DNA of 64,000 nt from an uncultured Ferrovum sp. (lineage in GTDB: Bacteria; Pseudomonadota; Gammaproteobacteria; Burkholderiales; Ferrovaceae): contig CAITLJ010000070.1 in assembly GCA_903893215.1 (NCBI GenBank), forward strand, positions 62,001 to 126,000. The letters are read 5' to 3'. Of the stretch, positions 26,341 to 35,653 are shown one piece after another. How positions within the stretch are numbered: position 1 is the stretch's first letter; every line of letters starts with the position of its first letter. A program made the translations under genes and the position numbers. The notes under the pieces were generated by a model. That model was not told the DNA's origin. It made no database searches and was given only the letters and a program-made list of their open reading frames with translations.

Positions 26341-26790
26341 ATGACTGATCACGTTCCTGTGTCGATGCCCGTTCCCGCCCGCCTGCTTGGCCTCGGTGGA
26401 CTGATGCCGTTTGCCTTCCTGTGCGTGGCTGCGACCCTCGACGTGCCGCGCCGGCCCTTCTGGGTGCATGCCGAAATCGCCTATGGCGCGGTGATCCTGA
26501 GCTTTGTCGGGGCCCTGCACTGGGCGTTTGCCATGCTCCTGCCGATCGATTCGCACACACAACGCTGGGCCATGTTCGGCTGGTCGGTGGTACCGGCGCT
26601 GGTCGCCTGGGTTGCGCTGCTGATGCCAGCACAAGCTGCCCTGATATCGCTGATCGGACTGTTTGCGCTGCATTTCCGGGTGGACATGCTGCTGGCCTAC
26701 CGGCATCGTTTGCCTGCCTGGTATCTGCCCTTGCGCGTGGCGCTGACCGCTGGTGCGGTGTTGTCGCTGTTGCTCACCCTGTTCTCATGA
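26341..26790 (+). CDS. DUF3429 family membrane protein
   Basis: A 149-residue inner-membrane protein with four or five hydrophobic helices. The pattern (LLGLGGLMPFAFLCVA, then AYGAVILSFVGALHWAFAM and GWSVVPALVAWVALL) matches DUF3429, a family of unknown function. A likely ancestor relation to other small four-helix membrane proteins cannot be tested here. Its stop overlaps the start of the SDR gene by four bases (ATGA). Confidence 0.85.
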   Translation: MTDHVPVSMPVPARLLGLGGLMPFAFLCVAATLDVPRRPFWVHAEIAYGAVILSFVGALHWAFAMLLPIDSHTQRWAMFGWSVVPALVAWVALLMPAQAALISLIGLFALHFRVDMLLAYRHRLPAWYLPLRVALTAGAVLSLLLTLFS

Positions 26791-27503
26791 ATGCCGCTGC
26801 CGACGGGCAAATCGGTCTGGCCGTGATTGTGGGTGCCCACGGCGGCATCGGTGCCGCGCTGCTGTCTGCGCTCGGGACGTCGCCCTGGCAGGATCAGTTC
26901 AGCGCAGTGATCGGTTTGGGACGACGCACCACACCGGCGCTTGACCTGCTTGATGAGGCCAGCATCATGGCGTGTGCTGCCCATGTGGCGGGTCTGGGTC
27001 GGCTGGGCCTGCTGATTGATGCCACCGGCCTGCTGCACGATGCGCAGGTGCAGCCGGAAAAAAGCCTGCGTCAGATCGACCCGCAGTCAATGGCCCGATC
27101 CTTTGCCATCAATGCAATCGGTCCAGCCCTGTTGATGAAGCATTTCCTGCCGCTGTTGCCGCGCACAGGCAGGCCGGTATTCGCCAGCCTGTCCGCCAAG
27201 GTGGGCAGCATTGGCGACAACCGCCTCGGCGGGTGGTACAGCTATCGCGCCTCCAAGGCGGCACTCAACCAGCTGGTCCATACCGCAGCGATCGAACTGC
27301 AGCGCCGCGCGCCACAGGCTATCTGCGTTGCCCTGCATCCCGGTACGGTCGATACCAGACTGTCGACGCCGTTCGCGCGCACCGGCCTCCAGGTGCAAAG
27401 TCCTGCACAGGCGGCGGACGCGTTGCTGCGCGTGATTGCCGGACTGACACCTGCCGATACCGGCGGGTTTTTCAGCTACCAGGGCGAAGCATTGCCCTGG
27501 TGA
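26787..27503 (+). CDS. Short-chain dehydrogenase/reductase, C-factor-like
   Basis: A 238-residue SDR. The cofactor motif is VGAHGGIGAAL (about 15-25). The active site shows Ser in FASLSAKVG and Tyr-x3-Lys in YSYRASKAALNQL, and the later HPGTVDT loop. This combination, including WYSYRASKAALNQ and DTRLSTPF, is typical of the C-factor/CsgA-like SDR group. The substrate is unknown. The ATG at 26787 overlaps the DUF3429 stop. It converges with the MetX-like gene. Confidence 0.88.
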   Translation: MNAAADGQIGLAVIVGAHGGIGAALLSALGTSPWQDQFSAVIGLGRRTTPALDLLDEASIMACAAHVAGLGRLGLLIDATGLLHDAQVQPEKSLRQIDPQSMARSFAINAIGPALLMKHFLPLLPRTGRPVFASLSAKVGSIGDNRLGGWYSYRASKAALNQLVHTAAIELQRRAPQAICVALHPGTVDTRLSTPFARTGLQVQSPAQAADALLRVIAGLTPADTGGFFSYQGEALPW

Positions 27504-27577
27504 CCTGACCGTCGTCCCGCCGCGACTGCCAATACCGCTCTTGTCCGGAGCGGTGCCCGGCTTGCAGACGCGCCCGC

Positions 27578-28687
27578 TTACTTCGCTTTGATAGTGAGCG
27601 AGTCCAGCATGGTCCGGATTTCGCGGTTCATCACTTCCACTTCATCGGCTGTGGCACCGGCGGCCGAGAAGTGCCCCATCGGGGCGCGGTCGTTGATGTT
27701 GACCACCCGCGCATCGGCAATTTCGCGGCCCGCAATCTGGGCATTTTCTTCCGGATTGAGCAAGTCGCCGGTGCCGACCAGAATCAGGGTGCGCGCCTTG
27801 ATCGATTTGAGAGCCTTCACGGTATCGCCACCGAAACCCTTGGTGGTGCCCAGATCATGTCGTTCATAGGCGCGTGACTGCGAGATCCAGTTGTTGGCAT
27901 CCACATTCTTCCAGTTGTTGTCGGCCGCTTTGGAAATGAATTCCAGCGAGTTGGCCGGCGTGGCGAGCAGCTTGTCCTGATACTGCGGCGTGCGCAGGAT
28001 CACGCCCGAAAACCAGCTGGCCCAGAGACGCATGCCGGCCTCGGGCGGCTTCTCGTAACTTCCACCGTTGTATACCGGGTCGCTCATGATCGACCGGCGC
28101 AGCATCTCCAGCACCGACACGGTCCAGCCCGGGGTGTTGACCAGCGGCACGATCGGCACGATGGCCTGCATCATGTCCGGATAGCTGACCGCCCACTGCA
28201 GTGCCTGCATGCCGCCCATCGAGGCCCCCACCACGGCCACCAGCTTGCGGATGCCAAAATGCCGGGTGACCAGGGGATACTGCGAGTTCACCATGTCGCG
28301 GATGTTGTACTCCGGAAACTTCGGGCCATGTTGCAAGGTGCTGTTGGACGGCGAGGTGGTGAGTCCATTGCCGATGGCGTCAGTACAGATCACGAAGTAC
28401 TTGTCGGTGTCGAGCGCCTTGCCCGGGCCAATCAGGAAGTCCAGGCGGTGATGGTTGCCGCCGATGGCCGTCACCATCAGGATCGCATTGGATTTGTCGG
28501 CGTTCAGGGTGCCGTGGGTAACGTACGACAGCGAGAAATCCTCGATCGCCTGACCCGATTCCAGTGTGAACTTGCCCAATGGCAGGGTCTGGTGCGGCGG
28601 GTCACTCTGACGGTGGGCCTGCGCTGACAGTGGCAACAGCAGGACAGACAGCAGCGCTGCAACGCGCAGCAGGGTGGTGCGGTGCAT
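27578..28687 (-). CDS. Exported MetX-like alpha/beta hydrolase
   Basis: A 369-residue protein; the ATG at 28687 has GGAG upstream. A signal peptide (residues 1-24, cleavage at AQA-HR) exports it. The fold is that of homoserine O-acetyltransferases: nucleophile Ser156 in VGASMGGMQALQWA, acid in GTGDLLNPEEN and His in APMGHFSA. True MetX enzymes are cytoplasmic, so a periplasmic member more likely acts as an esterase, acyltransferase or lactonase on an outside substrate. It is divergent from the CDF exporter with 110 bp between them. Confidence 0.85.
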   Translation of the reverse strand: MHRTTLLRVAALLSVLLLPLSAQAHRQSDPPHQTLPLGKFTLESGQAIEDFSLSYVTHGTLNADKSNAILMVTAIGGNHHRLDFLIGPGKALDTDKYFVICTDAIGNGLTTSPSNSTLQHGPKFPEYNIRDMVNSQYPLVTRHFGIRKLVAVVGASMGGMQALQWAVSYPDMMQAIVPIVPLVNTPGWTVSVLEMLRRSIMSDPVYNGGSYEKPPEAGMRLWASWFSGVILRTPQYQDKLLATPANSLEFISKAADNNWKNVDANNWISQSRAYERHDLGTTKGFGGDTVKALKSIKARTLILVGTGDLLNPEENAQIAGREIADARVVNINDRAPMGHFSAAGATADEVEVMNREIRTMLDSLTIKAK

Positions 28688-28797
28688 CGATCGCTCCAAA
28701 TTGGCTATGATGGCGGTAGTGTACCCAAAGCGCCGCGCTCCGGTCGCGCGCCGCCCCCGTCCAGAATTCACCAGCCCAGACCCCACGGATCCCGTCG

Positions 28798-29745
28798 ATG
28801 CACCCCCATGCCCACCAGCGCGATATTGCTGACGAAGACAGCCCTGTCAACGCAGCGGAGCGCGCGCAAGCTGCGGCGCGCAGCACCTGGGTGAGCGTTG
28901 CGGTGAACTCGGTGCTGGCTGCGGCACAGGTTGGGGTGGGGCTGACTGCCCGTTCGCAAGGCCTGGTGGCCGACGGCATTCATTCGCTGTCCGATTTGGT
29001 AGCGGATTTTGTGGTGCTGTTTGCCAACCAGCACAGCCAAAAAGATCCCGACGACGATCATCCCTATGGCCACCAGCGCTTCGAGACCGGTGCTTCGCTG
29101 GTGCTCGGCCTGTTGCTGCTGGTGGTGGGGGTGGCAATGGTGGGAACAGCCGCCGGCAAGCTGCAGCATGCCGATACGATTGCGCATACCACCCCGCTGG
29201 CCCTGTGGGTGGCCGCAGTGGTGCTGGTCGCCAAGGAGAGCCTGTTTCGCTACATGCTGCGCGTGGCGCGCCGGGTAAAGTCCAGCATGCTGGTTGCGAA
29301 TGCCTGGCATGCCCGCTCGGATGCCGCTTCCTCGCTGGTGGTCGGGTTGGGCATCATTGGCAATCTGGCCGGATATCCGATCCTGGATCCGATCGCGGCC
29401 CTGATCGTGGGCTTCCTGATCGCCAAGATGGGCTGGACGTTTTCCTGGAACGCCATGAATGAACTGATGGACCAGTCCGCCGACGAGAGCGAGGTGCTGG
29501 CCATTCGCGACACCATCCTGCAGACCCCCGGTGTGATCGATGTGCACGAGCTGCGCACCCGGCAGATGGCCGACCTGATCGTGGCCGACGCGCATATCGT
29601 GGTGGCGGCCAACATCAGTGTGGTGGAGGGGCACGACATTGGCGTCGAGGCGCGCCGGCGGGTGCTGCAGCGTCATCGGGTGCTCAACCTGATGACGCAC
29701 ATTGATCCGCACGAGGCGCCGGATCTCGATCACCTGCCCGGCTGA
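28798..29745 (+). CDS. Cation diffusion facilitator (zinc-type CDF exporter)
   Basis: A 315-residue six-helix membrane protein that exchanges divalent metal for protons. The transport site is formed by His62/Asp66 (HSLSD) and His171/Asp175 (HARSD), the H-D/H-D pattern of zinc or zinc/cadmium carriers. The DDDHPYGHQRFE loop and a C-terminal cytoplasmic metal-binding domain (VHELRTRQMAD, DAHIVV) are present. A His-bearing N-terminus (MHPHAHQ) may sense metal. It starts divergently from the MetX-like gene and is followed by a secreted His/Arg-rich protein. Confidence 0.93.
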   Translation: MHPHAHQRDIADEDSPVNAAERAQAAARSTWVSVAVNSVLAAAQVGVGLTARSQGLVADGIHSLSDLVADFVVLFANQHSQKDPDDDHPYGHQRFETGASLVLGLLLLVVGVAMVGTAAGKLQHADTIAHTTPLALWVAAVVLVAKESLFRYMLRVARRVKSSMLVANAWHARSDAASSLVVGLGIIGNLAGYPILDPIAALIVGFLIAKMGWTFSWNAMNELMDQSADESEVLAIRDTILQTPGVIDVHELRTRQMADLIVADAHIVVAANISVVEGHDIGVEARRRVLQRHRVLNLMTHIDPHEAPDLDHLPG

Positions 29746-29834
29746 TTGTCCTGCCGGGTCAACCGGCGGGTACGTGCGGGCGTTGAATGGATGCAAGCCG
29801 AGTTCCAGCCGCAACACTCTCGAGGAGTTCAAAC

Positions 29835-30320
29835 ATGCAGCTTACCAAGCGCACCCTGTCCTTTGCTTTTCTTGCCCTGAGCAGTATTGGCGTGTCATCC
29901 GCTGCCGATCTGGGCGTCTCGATCACGCTGGCCCAGCCCGGCGTGTATGGCCGGATCGACCTGGGCGGCGCGCCACCACCGCCGGTGATCGTGCAACGAC
30001 CCGTGCTGATCCAGCAGGGTGGTTATGCCCCGCCGCCGCCGGTGTACCTCTATGTGCCGGTTGACCATCAGCGTCACTGGCGGCGGCATTGCGCCGAGTA
30101 CCATGCGTGTGGTGTGCCGGTGTATTTCGTCAAGGAAGACTGGTACCACCGCGAGTACGAGCCGCGTTTTGCGCATCCCGAGGCGCGCGGCGGGGAGTTC
30201 CGCGGCGAAGAAGGTCGGCGCGAAGAAGGCCGCCGCGAGGGTGATCGGAGAGACGGCGGCGAGCGTCGTGGCGAAGACCGCGGCGAAGGCCGCCGCGAGC
30301 GGGGCGACGACCGCCGCTGA
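29835..30320 (+). CDS. Exported protein with charged Arg/Glu/Gly-rich tail
   Basis: A 161-residue protein beginning at the ATG at 29835 (CGAGGAG upstream). It has a signal peptide (cleavage near SSAAD), then a Pro-rich segment (GGAPPPPVI, APPPPVYLYV), a compact central part with two Cys and several His (HRQ-like HQRHWRRHCAEYHACGVP), and a disordered tail of 50 residues made of Arg, Glu, Gly and Asp. The first half (YGRIDLG, PVYLYVP, FVKEDWY) resembles many small Burkholderia-type exported proteins of unknown function. A strong terminator follows at once. Confidence 0.7.
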   Translation: MQLTKRTLSFAFLALSSIGVSSAADLGVSITLAQPGVYGRIDLGGAPPPPVIVQRPVLIQQGGYAPPPPVYLYVPVDHQRHWRRHCAEYHACGVPVYFVKEDWYHREYEPRFAHPEARGGEFRGEEGRREEGRREGDRRDGGERRGEDRGEGRRERGDDRR

Positions 30321-30342
30321 GCGCGCAAGCGCGCCAAACTGG

Positions 30343-30370
30343 ACGGGGCACTGCGGTGCCCCGTTTTTTT
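30343..30370 (+). terminator. Intrinsic terminator after the charged exported protein
   Basis: ACGGGGCAC (30343-30351) pairs perfectly with GTGCCCCGT (30356-30364) across a four-base loop and is followed by seven T. It lies 23 bp after the stop and just upstream of the MFS start at 30389. Confidence 0.93.
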
Positions 30371-30388
30371 GCGCGTATCATCCGACGG

Positions 30389-31654
30389 ATGAAATCCGTC
30401 CGCTTCACCCGTCATCAGGCCCTGTTGGTGCTGGCTGCCTGCCTGCTTGGCCATCTCTCCACGGTGGGGGCCGCGCTTCCCTATCCGATCCTTCCCCCCC
30501 TGTTTGTGGGGGCGACACCCGGCCCAATCAGCGCTTTCCTTGGTCTGCCCGTCAAGCTGCTGTTCGGCATTGCGCTGGCGGTCAACCCGCTCGGCTTGCT
30601 GATTGGTGCCAGCCTGCTGGGTCCGTTTTCTGATCGCCACGGTCGCCGCTCCACTCTGCTGGTGACCGCGTTTGGCGCGGCATTCGGACACGCGCTGAGC
30701 GCCTGGGCGCTGGTCGCCGGTTCTTATCCGCTGTTTGTGCTGGCGCGTTTTGCCACCGGTCTTGCCGAGGGTAACGCTTCGGTGGCGCGCGCCATGCTGG
30801 CGGATCAGATCGACGGACCGGCGCGCAATCAGGCCTTCGCCTGGTTCAACAGTGCGCTCTATCTGGGATGGTTGGTCGGACCGCTGCTGGCAGGCATCAC
30901 GCTGGGCTTTGGCGTGGTGGTGCCGTTCGCGGTGGCTGCCGTGGCTCTGGTGATCAGTGGTGCGCTGACCCGCCTGGTGTTAGCTGCCGACCGGCCCGCC
31001 CGTCCCGCTGCCGGCGGTGGCTGGCGTGTGCTGTTTCAGCAACAGGCGCTGGGTTTGCTGGCCGACCCGCAGGTGCGCCGGGTGTTCGTTCCGCAGTTCC
31101 TGTTCACCCTCGGCCTCACGGCGTTCTATGAGTTTTACCCGGTCTGGCTGGTCGAAATCCCCGGCATGGATACGCGCGGCATCGCCTGGGTGACGGCCAT
31201 CCTGTGCCTGGTCATGTCGGGTGCGTCGGTGCTGGCCGGACGACTGCGCCCGCGGGTGCCGATGGCCAGCAGCGCCCTTGCGGCCCTCGTGTCGGCGGGT
31301 TGCTTTCTGATGGTGGCCCTGTCCGGCGCCCGGCTGGGTCTGGTTGCCATCGTGTTTGCCGGCCTGCCGATCAGCCTTTACAACGCGCTGGTGCAGGCCG
31401 AAGTGTCGCGCCGGTTCGGCGACACCCATGGTCAGGGGGCGATCATGGGCCTGGTTTCTACCGTGTTCTGCATCTCCAACCTGTTGGCGGCACTGGTTGG
31501 CGCGGTGATCGCAGTACTCGACACCCGAGCCATCCTGGCCTTGGGTGCCGCATGCAGCCTGCTTGCTGCCGTGCAGTTGGGCAGGCTGTCGCGTCGCGAC
31601 CGTCTGGATCAGAGCACGTGCGTCACCAGCATGAAGTCCGGGTCTTCGGCGTAA
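30389..31654 (+). CDS. MFS transporter
   Basis: A 421-residue carrier with twelve predicted helices. The motif-A loop GPFSDRHGRRSTLL is present between helices 2 and 3, and a central loop follows residue 200. It belongs to the drug/metabolite proton antiporter groups; the substrate cannot be named. The ATG at 30389 directly follows the terminator of the previous gene. The last 46 bases overlap the convergent acyl-CoA ligase/acetyltransferase gene, tail against tail. Confidence 0.88.
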   Translation: MKSVRFTRHQALLVLAACLLGHLSTVGAALPYPILPPLFVGATPGPISAFLGLPVKLLFGIALAVNPLGLLIGASLLGPFSDRHGRRSTLLVTAFGAAFGHALSAWALVAGSYPLFVLARFATGLAEGNASVARAMLADQIDGPARNQAFAWFNSALYLGWLVGPLLAGITLGFGVVVPFAVAAVALVISGALTRLVLAADRPARPAAGGGWRVLFQQQALGLLADPQVRRVFVPQFLFTLGLTAFYEFYPVWLVEIPGMDTRGIAWVTAILCLVMSGASVLAGRLRPRVPMASSALAALVSAGCFLMVALSGARLGLVAIVFAGLPISLYNALVQAEVSRRFGDTHGQGAIMGLVSTVFCISNLLAALVGAVIAVLDTRAILALGAACSLLAAVQLGRLSRRDRLDQSTCVTSMKSGSSA

Positions 31655-34299
31655 GGGCGCACTTCAAAGTTCAGGCCATGCATCAGTTTCAGCATGGAGG
31701 GATTGTTGGCCAGCACCAGTCCCTCCATCTGCGTCAGACCTTTCTCGCGCGCCACCTGCATGATGCTCTCCATCAGTCGTGATCCCAGGCCAAGGCCGTT
31801 GAATTCGTCGGCCACCAGCAGCGAAAATTCGCAACTGGTCTGGTCAGCATTGGTGACGAAGCGCGACACACCGATGATCCGTCCGGTATCGGCTGCAAGC
31901 GATTCACCTGCCTGCGGACGCTGCCGCTGCACTGCCACCAGGGCCATCTCGCGGTCGTAGTCGATCAGCGTGAAGCGCGCCAGCATGGCCTTTGGCAATT
32001 CGGTCAGGGTTGAGGCAAAGCGCATGTAGCGGCTCTCGGCCGACAGGCCCGCCACCAGTTGCTGCAGCATCTGTGCGTCGTCGGGATGCACCGGCCGGAT
32101 GACGTATTCATCGCCACCGCGCAGCGGCACGCGCTGCTCGTAGCGTGCCGGATAGGGCAGGATGGCCAGATGGCTATAGTGCACGCTGCGCCCGCTGGTG
32201 ATCAGCAGCGCACCGTCGACCACAATGCGCGCATCCACTGCCACCGCGCCTTGGTCATCGACGATGATCGGGTTGATGTCCATTTCACGCAGTTGCGGCA
32301 GGGCACAGACCATCTCGGACACACGGAGCAGGATTTTTTCGAGCGCGTCCATCTGCACGGCCGGGGCGCCGCGCCATTCACCCAGGGTTTCGGCCACCCG
32401 CGCGCGTTCGATCAGGCCACGCGCCAAAAACTGGTTGAGCGGCGGCAATTCCATGGCGCGGTCGTTGATCAGTTCGATCATCACGCCACCGGCCCCGAAG
32501 GTGATTACCGGTCCGAACGGGTCATCCCGCACCAGTCCGATGCAGACCTCGCGTCCGCGTAGGGTGGGTGCCATTTTCTGCACCGTGATCCCGTTCACAC
32601 GGGCATCCGGTTGGTGCTCGCGGATACGGTCGATCATGGTCTGCCAGGTATCGCGGACGCTGGCACCACTCCTGATGTCGAGCGCCACGCCCTGCACATC
32701 CGACTTGTGCGGAATGTCTGGCGAATCCACTTTTAGCGCCACCGGAAAGCCCATCTGGGTGGCGATCATCATCGCCTCGTTGGCGGTACGCGCCAGCACC
32801 GTATGCGTGACCGGAATGTGGAAGGCGGAGAGCAGGGTCTTGGACTCCATCTCGGTCAGTATCTGACGCCGCTCGGCCAGCACGCTTTCAATGAGCAGTT
32901 GCGCCCCTTCGATGTCAGGCGCTGCCATGGCACTCAGTGGTGCCGGGGTCTGCTGCAGCAGGCGCTGGTTCTGGTAAAACGAGGCAATGTTGCCAAAGGC
33001 GCCCACCGCCGCTTCTGGGGTGCGAAAGGTCGGAATGCCGTTGGCATTGAGCACCTCGCGACCGCCTTGCACGGACCGATCGCCCATCCAGCAGGTCAGC
33101 AGCGGCTTGCCCAGATGGTGGCGCACTGCGGCCAGGTCGGTGGCAATCGCCGCAGCGTCCACTTCCGGTTTGGGCGAGTGGATGGCCAGGATGCCATCCA
33201 CCTGGCTGTCCTGGTCCGCAGCGCGCACCGCCATGGCATAGTGTTGCGGGTTGGCGTCTTCGCCCAGGTCGATCAGGTCGACCAGCGAGGCACCCGGCAA
33301 CAGGCGGGGCTGCAGGTTGGCGATGCTGTCGGCAGACAGATGCGCCAGTTGCAGGCCCAATTCGTTCACCCAGTCCGCGGCCAGTACGCCGGGCCCTCCG
33401 CCATTGGTCACGATGGCCAGCCGCGGTCCCACCGGGCGATAACGGGAGGCCAGGCATTTGGCTGCAGAAAACAGCTCCACGAAGGAACGCACGCGCACTG
33501 CGCCAGCGCGCCGCAACGCCGAGTCGAACACGTCATCACTACCCACCCGGGTGCCGCTGTGGGTCTGCGCTGCGCGGTTGCCTGCCGGTTGTCGCCCCGC
33601 CTTCAGCACCACCACAGGTTTGGCGTTGGCGGCCGATCGCAGCGCGCTCATGAAACGACGCGCGTCGGTGATGCCCTCCATGTACACCAGAATGCTCTGG
33701 GTCTGGCCGTCATTGGCAAGATAGTCCAGCACGTCTGCCAGATCCACCGCGGTGTTGCGGCCCAGTGCCACGATGCTGGAAAACCCCACCGCATTGCGGC
33801 TGGCCCAGTCGAGCATGGCGGCAGTCAGCGCCCCGGATTGGGACACCAGGGCCAGTGGACCGGCAGCCGCCAGCGGACCGATGCCGCTGGCGTTCAGATG
33901 CAGCGCCGGTCGCTGAAATCCCAGGCTGTTGGGGCCAAGCAGATGAATGCCGAAACGTGCCGCAATGCTGGCCAGTTCACCGGCCAGTCCGGCCTCGATG
34001 CCACTGGCCAATATCAATGCCGAGCGGCAGGTCATGCGGCCCGCCAGCGCCAATGCTTCGGTCAGTTCGCTGGCCGGCAGCGCCAGGATGGCGAGATCGG
34101 CGCGGGTCTGCGCAAGGTCGGCCAGCGAACCAGAGGTCAGCACATCGACAAAGCGCAGCGGGCCATTGAAAGGCTGGGCGCGCAGCGCGGCATGCAGCAG
34201 ACGCGCCTCCGCCGTGTGGCGTTCTGGCTGGTCAGGCTGTCCGGCGAATACCAGGATCGTCCTTGGCGTGAACAGTGGCGTGAGGTAGTGCTTGTCCAT
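31609..34299 (-). CDS. ADP-forming acyl-CoA synthetase fused to GNAT acetyltransferase (Pat/PatZ-like)
   Basis: An 896-residue three-part enzyme. A CoA-binding and succinyl-CoA-synthetase-like part (about 1-450) contains VSQSGALTAAML and GGGPGVLAADW. An ATP-grasp part follows (about 480-700, with FPVALKVDSPDIPHKSD in pieces). A C-terminal GNAT domain (about 735-890) has the acetyl-CoA loop VADEFNGLGLGSRLM. The layout matches protein lysine acetyltransferase Pat/YfiQ. In Pat the synthetase part is described as inactive because it lacks the phosphohistidine; here THSGTRVGSDD keeps a His at that place, so acyl-CoA synthesis may persist. The ATG at 34299 starts the conserved region. Confidence 0.88.
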   Translation of the reverse strand: MDKHYLTPLFTPRTILVFAGQPDQPERHTAEARLLHAALRAQPFNGPLRFVDVLTSGSLADLAQTRADLAILALPASELTEALALAGRMTCRSALILASGIEAGLAGELASIAARFGIHLLGPNSLGFQRPALHLNASGIGPLAAAGPLALVSQSGALTAAMLDWASRNAVGFSSIVALGRNTAVDLADVLDYLANDGQTQSILVYMEGITDARRFMSALRSAANAKPVVVLKAGRQPAGNRAAQTHSGTRVGSDDVFDSALRRAGAVRVRSFVELFSAAKCLASRYRPVGPRLAIVTNGGGPGVLAADWVNELGLQLAHLSADSIANLQPRLLPGASLVDLIDLGEDANPQHYAMAVRAADQDSQVDGILAIHSPKPEVDAAAIATDLAAVRHHLGKPLLTCWMGDRSVQGGREVLNANGIPTFRTPEAAVGAFGNIASFYQNQRLLQQTPAPLSAMAAPDIEGAQLLIESVLAERRQILTEMESKTLLSAFHIPVTHTVLARTANEAMMIATQMGFPVALKVDSPDIPHKSDVQGVALDIRSGASVRDTWQTMIDRIREHQPDARVNGITVQKMAPTLRGREVCIGLVRDDPFGPVITFGAGGVMIELINDRAMELPPLNQFLARGLIERARVAETLGEWRGAPAVQMDALEKILLRVSEMVCALPQLREMDINPIIVDDQGAVAVDARIVVDGALLITSGRSVHYSHLAILPYPARYEQRVPLRGGDEYVIRPVHPDDAQMLQQLVAGLSAESRYMRFASTLTELPKAMLARFTLIDYDREMALVAVQRQRPQAGESLAADTGRIIGVSRFVTNADQTSCEFSLLVADEFNGLGLGSRLMESIMQVAREKGLTQMEGLVLANNPSMLKLMHGLNFEVRPYAEDPDFMLVTHVL

Positions 34300-34403
34300 G
34301 AGTTCCAGAGGCGCGCAGTGTGCAGTGATGTCGGGAGGGCCAACCCTTGCAGGCTTGTGCCGCGGGGAGCGGTATACTCGGGCACAGCGCAAGGATACCC
34401 GAC

Positions 34404-35240
34404 ATGCATGAGCCGTTGACTGACGAAGAATTTGAAGCCCTCGACGACCTGTTGCTCGAGACGCGCGGCCTGGATCAGGCCATGGACCTGTGCATGCTCG
34501 ATGGTTTTGTCGCGGCACTGGCCTGCGCACCCGCGCGGCACTCGCCGGAAACCTGGATCCGCTGGGTGTGGGATTGTCAGGACGGCCGTGGCCGGCCGGA
34601 CTTTGCCAACGAGGCCGAGTCGCGCCATCTGTTCAGCCTGATCCTGCGGCATGCGGCCGACGTGGCGCTCACTTTGCAGCATCAACCGGACATCTACGAG
34701 CCGATCCTGATGGAAGGGGAGGCCGCACCGGAGCTGGCGCTGGTGCCAGCCACCACCATGGGTGATGCGGATGCAGTGGGTGTCACTGCGGCTGGAGGCA
34801 TCGACGCTGACGCCAACCAGACGCTCGACCGCGCCGAAGCGCAGGCGTTGGCCGACGGCCCCGTGCTGGTGATTGACGAATGGTGTGCCGGATTCCTGCG
34901 CGGACTTGCGCTCGACCAGCAGGCCTGGCAGGCGCTGGAAGCGGCGCAGCCGGCATGGTTGTCCACCATCCGGCTCTATGGGGTGGCCGAATCACTGGAG
35001 CAACTGCACCAGATGCGCTTGCCGCTGGTGGAGCACCAGCAGGCAGCGCTCGGTCTGGCGCAAACCGTGCGCGACATTCACCACTGGTTTGGCCCGGCAC
35101 GCGGCCCGCTTGACGCGCAGGAACTGCGCGGTGCAGTGCTGCCGGACACGCCGGTGCGCCGTCAGTCCAAGGTGGGGCGCAACGATCCCTGTCCCTGTGG
35201 TTCGGGCAAGAAATACAAGCAATGCGGGTGCGCAGCATGA
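34404..35240 (+). CDS. YecA/UPF0149-family protein with SEC-C zinc motif
   Basis: A 278-residue cytoplasmic protein. The UPF0149 (YecA) helical domain covers about 1-215 (LDDLLLETR, then [18 protein letters not shown]). An inserted acidic Ala/Gly stretch lies near 115-150. The C-terminus is a complete SEC-C motif ([19 protein letters not shown]) that binds zinc and contacts ribosomes or SecB-like partners in other proteins. A role in nascent-protein handling is inferred. Its stop overlaps the start of the DUF2177 gene (ATGA). Confidence 0.9.
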   Translation: MHEPLTDEEFEALDDLLLETRGLDQAMDLCMLDGFVAALACAPARHSPETWIRWVWDCQDGRGRPDFANEAESRHLFSLILRHAADVALTLQHQPDIYEPILMEGEAAPELALVPATTMGDADAVGVTAAGGIDADANQTLDRAEAQALADGPVLVIDEWCAGFLRGLALDQQAWQALEAAQPAWLSTIRLYGVAESLEQLHQMRLPLVEHQQAALGLAQTVRDIHHWFGPARGPLDAQELRGAVLPDTPVRRQSKVGRNDPCPCGSGKKYKQCGCAA

Positions 35241-35653
35241 AGCCCGGTCAGTGGTTGCGTGCCTATGTGCCGGCCCTGCTGGTGCTGGTGGTGGCGGATT
35301 ACCTGTGGCTGGGTACCGTGATGGTGGATTTCTATCATCAACGCATGGGCGATCTGCTCCTGCCGCTGCCACGCCTTGTGCCAGCGGTGTTGTTCTATCT
35401 GATGTACATCGCAGGCGTATGCTGGTTCGTGCTGCGTCCCGCCCTGTTCCTGCGTTCCAGCCTGAAGCAGGTCGCGCTGCAGGCCGCCCTGTTTGGCGTG
35501 GTGGCCTATGGCACGTATGACCTGTCGAATTACGCCACCCTCAGGGTCTGGTCGCTCGACCTGACCCTGGCCGACATGACCTGGGGAGGCTTCATTTCTG
35601 CCTTGGCGGCACTGGCTGGTTTTGTCGCAGCGCGGCGCCGTCCGGTGCGCTGA
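35237..35653 (+). CDS. DUF2177 family membrane protein
   Basis: A 138-residue inner-membrane protein with four helices. Family hallmarks are [15 protein letters not shown] near the start, [12 protein letters not shown] in the middle and [13 protein letters not shown] before the last helix. Function is unknown; it may be a small carrier. The start overlaps the YecA-like stop, and the 3' end overlaps the convergent cupin-like gene by 62 bases. Confidence 0.87.
   Translation: MKPGQWLRAYVPALLVLVVADYLWLGTVMVDFYHQRMGDLLLPLPRLVPAVLFYLMYIAGVCWFVLRPALFLRSSLKQVALQAALFGVVAYGTYDLSNYATLRVWSLDLTLADMTWGGFISALAALAGFVAARRRPVR

Noticed and set aside
27534-27554. ACCGCTC/GAGCGGT hairpin between converging SDR and MetX-like genes
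   Set aside because: A seven-base stem without T runs on either side; too weak to call a terminator.
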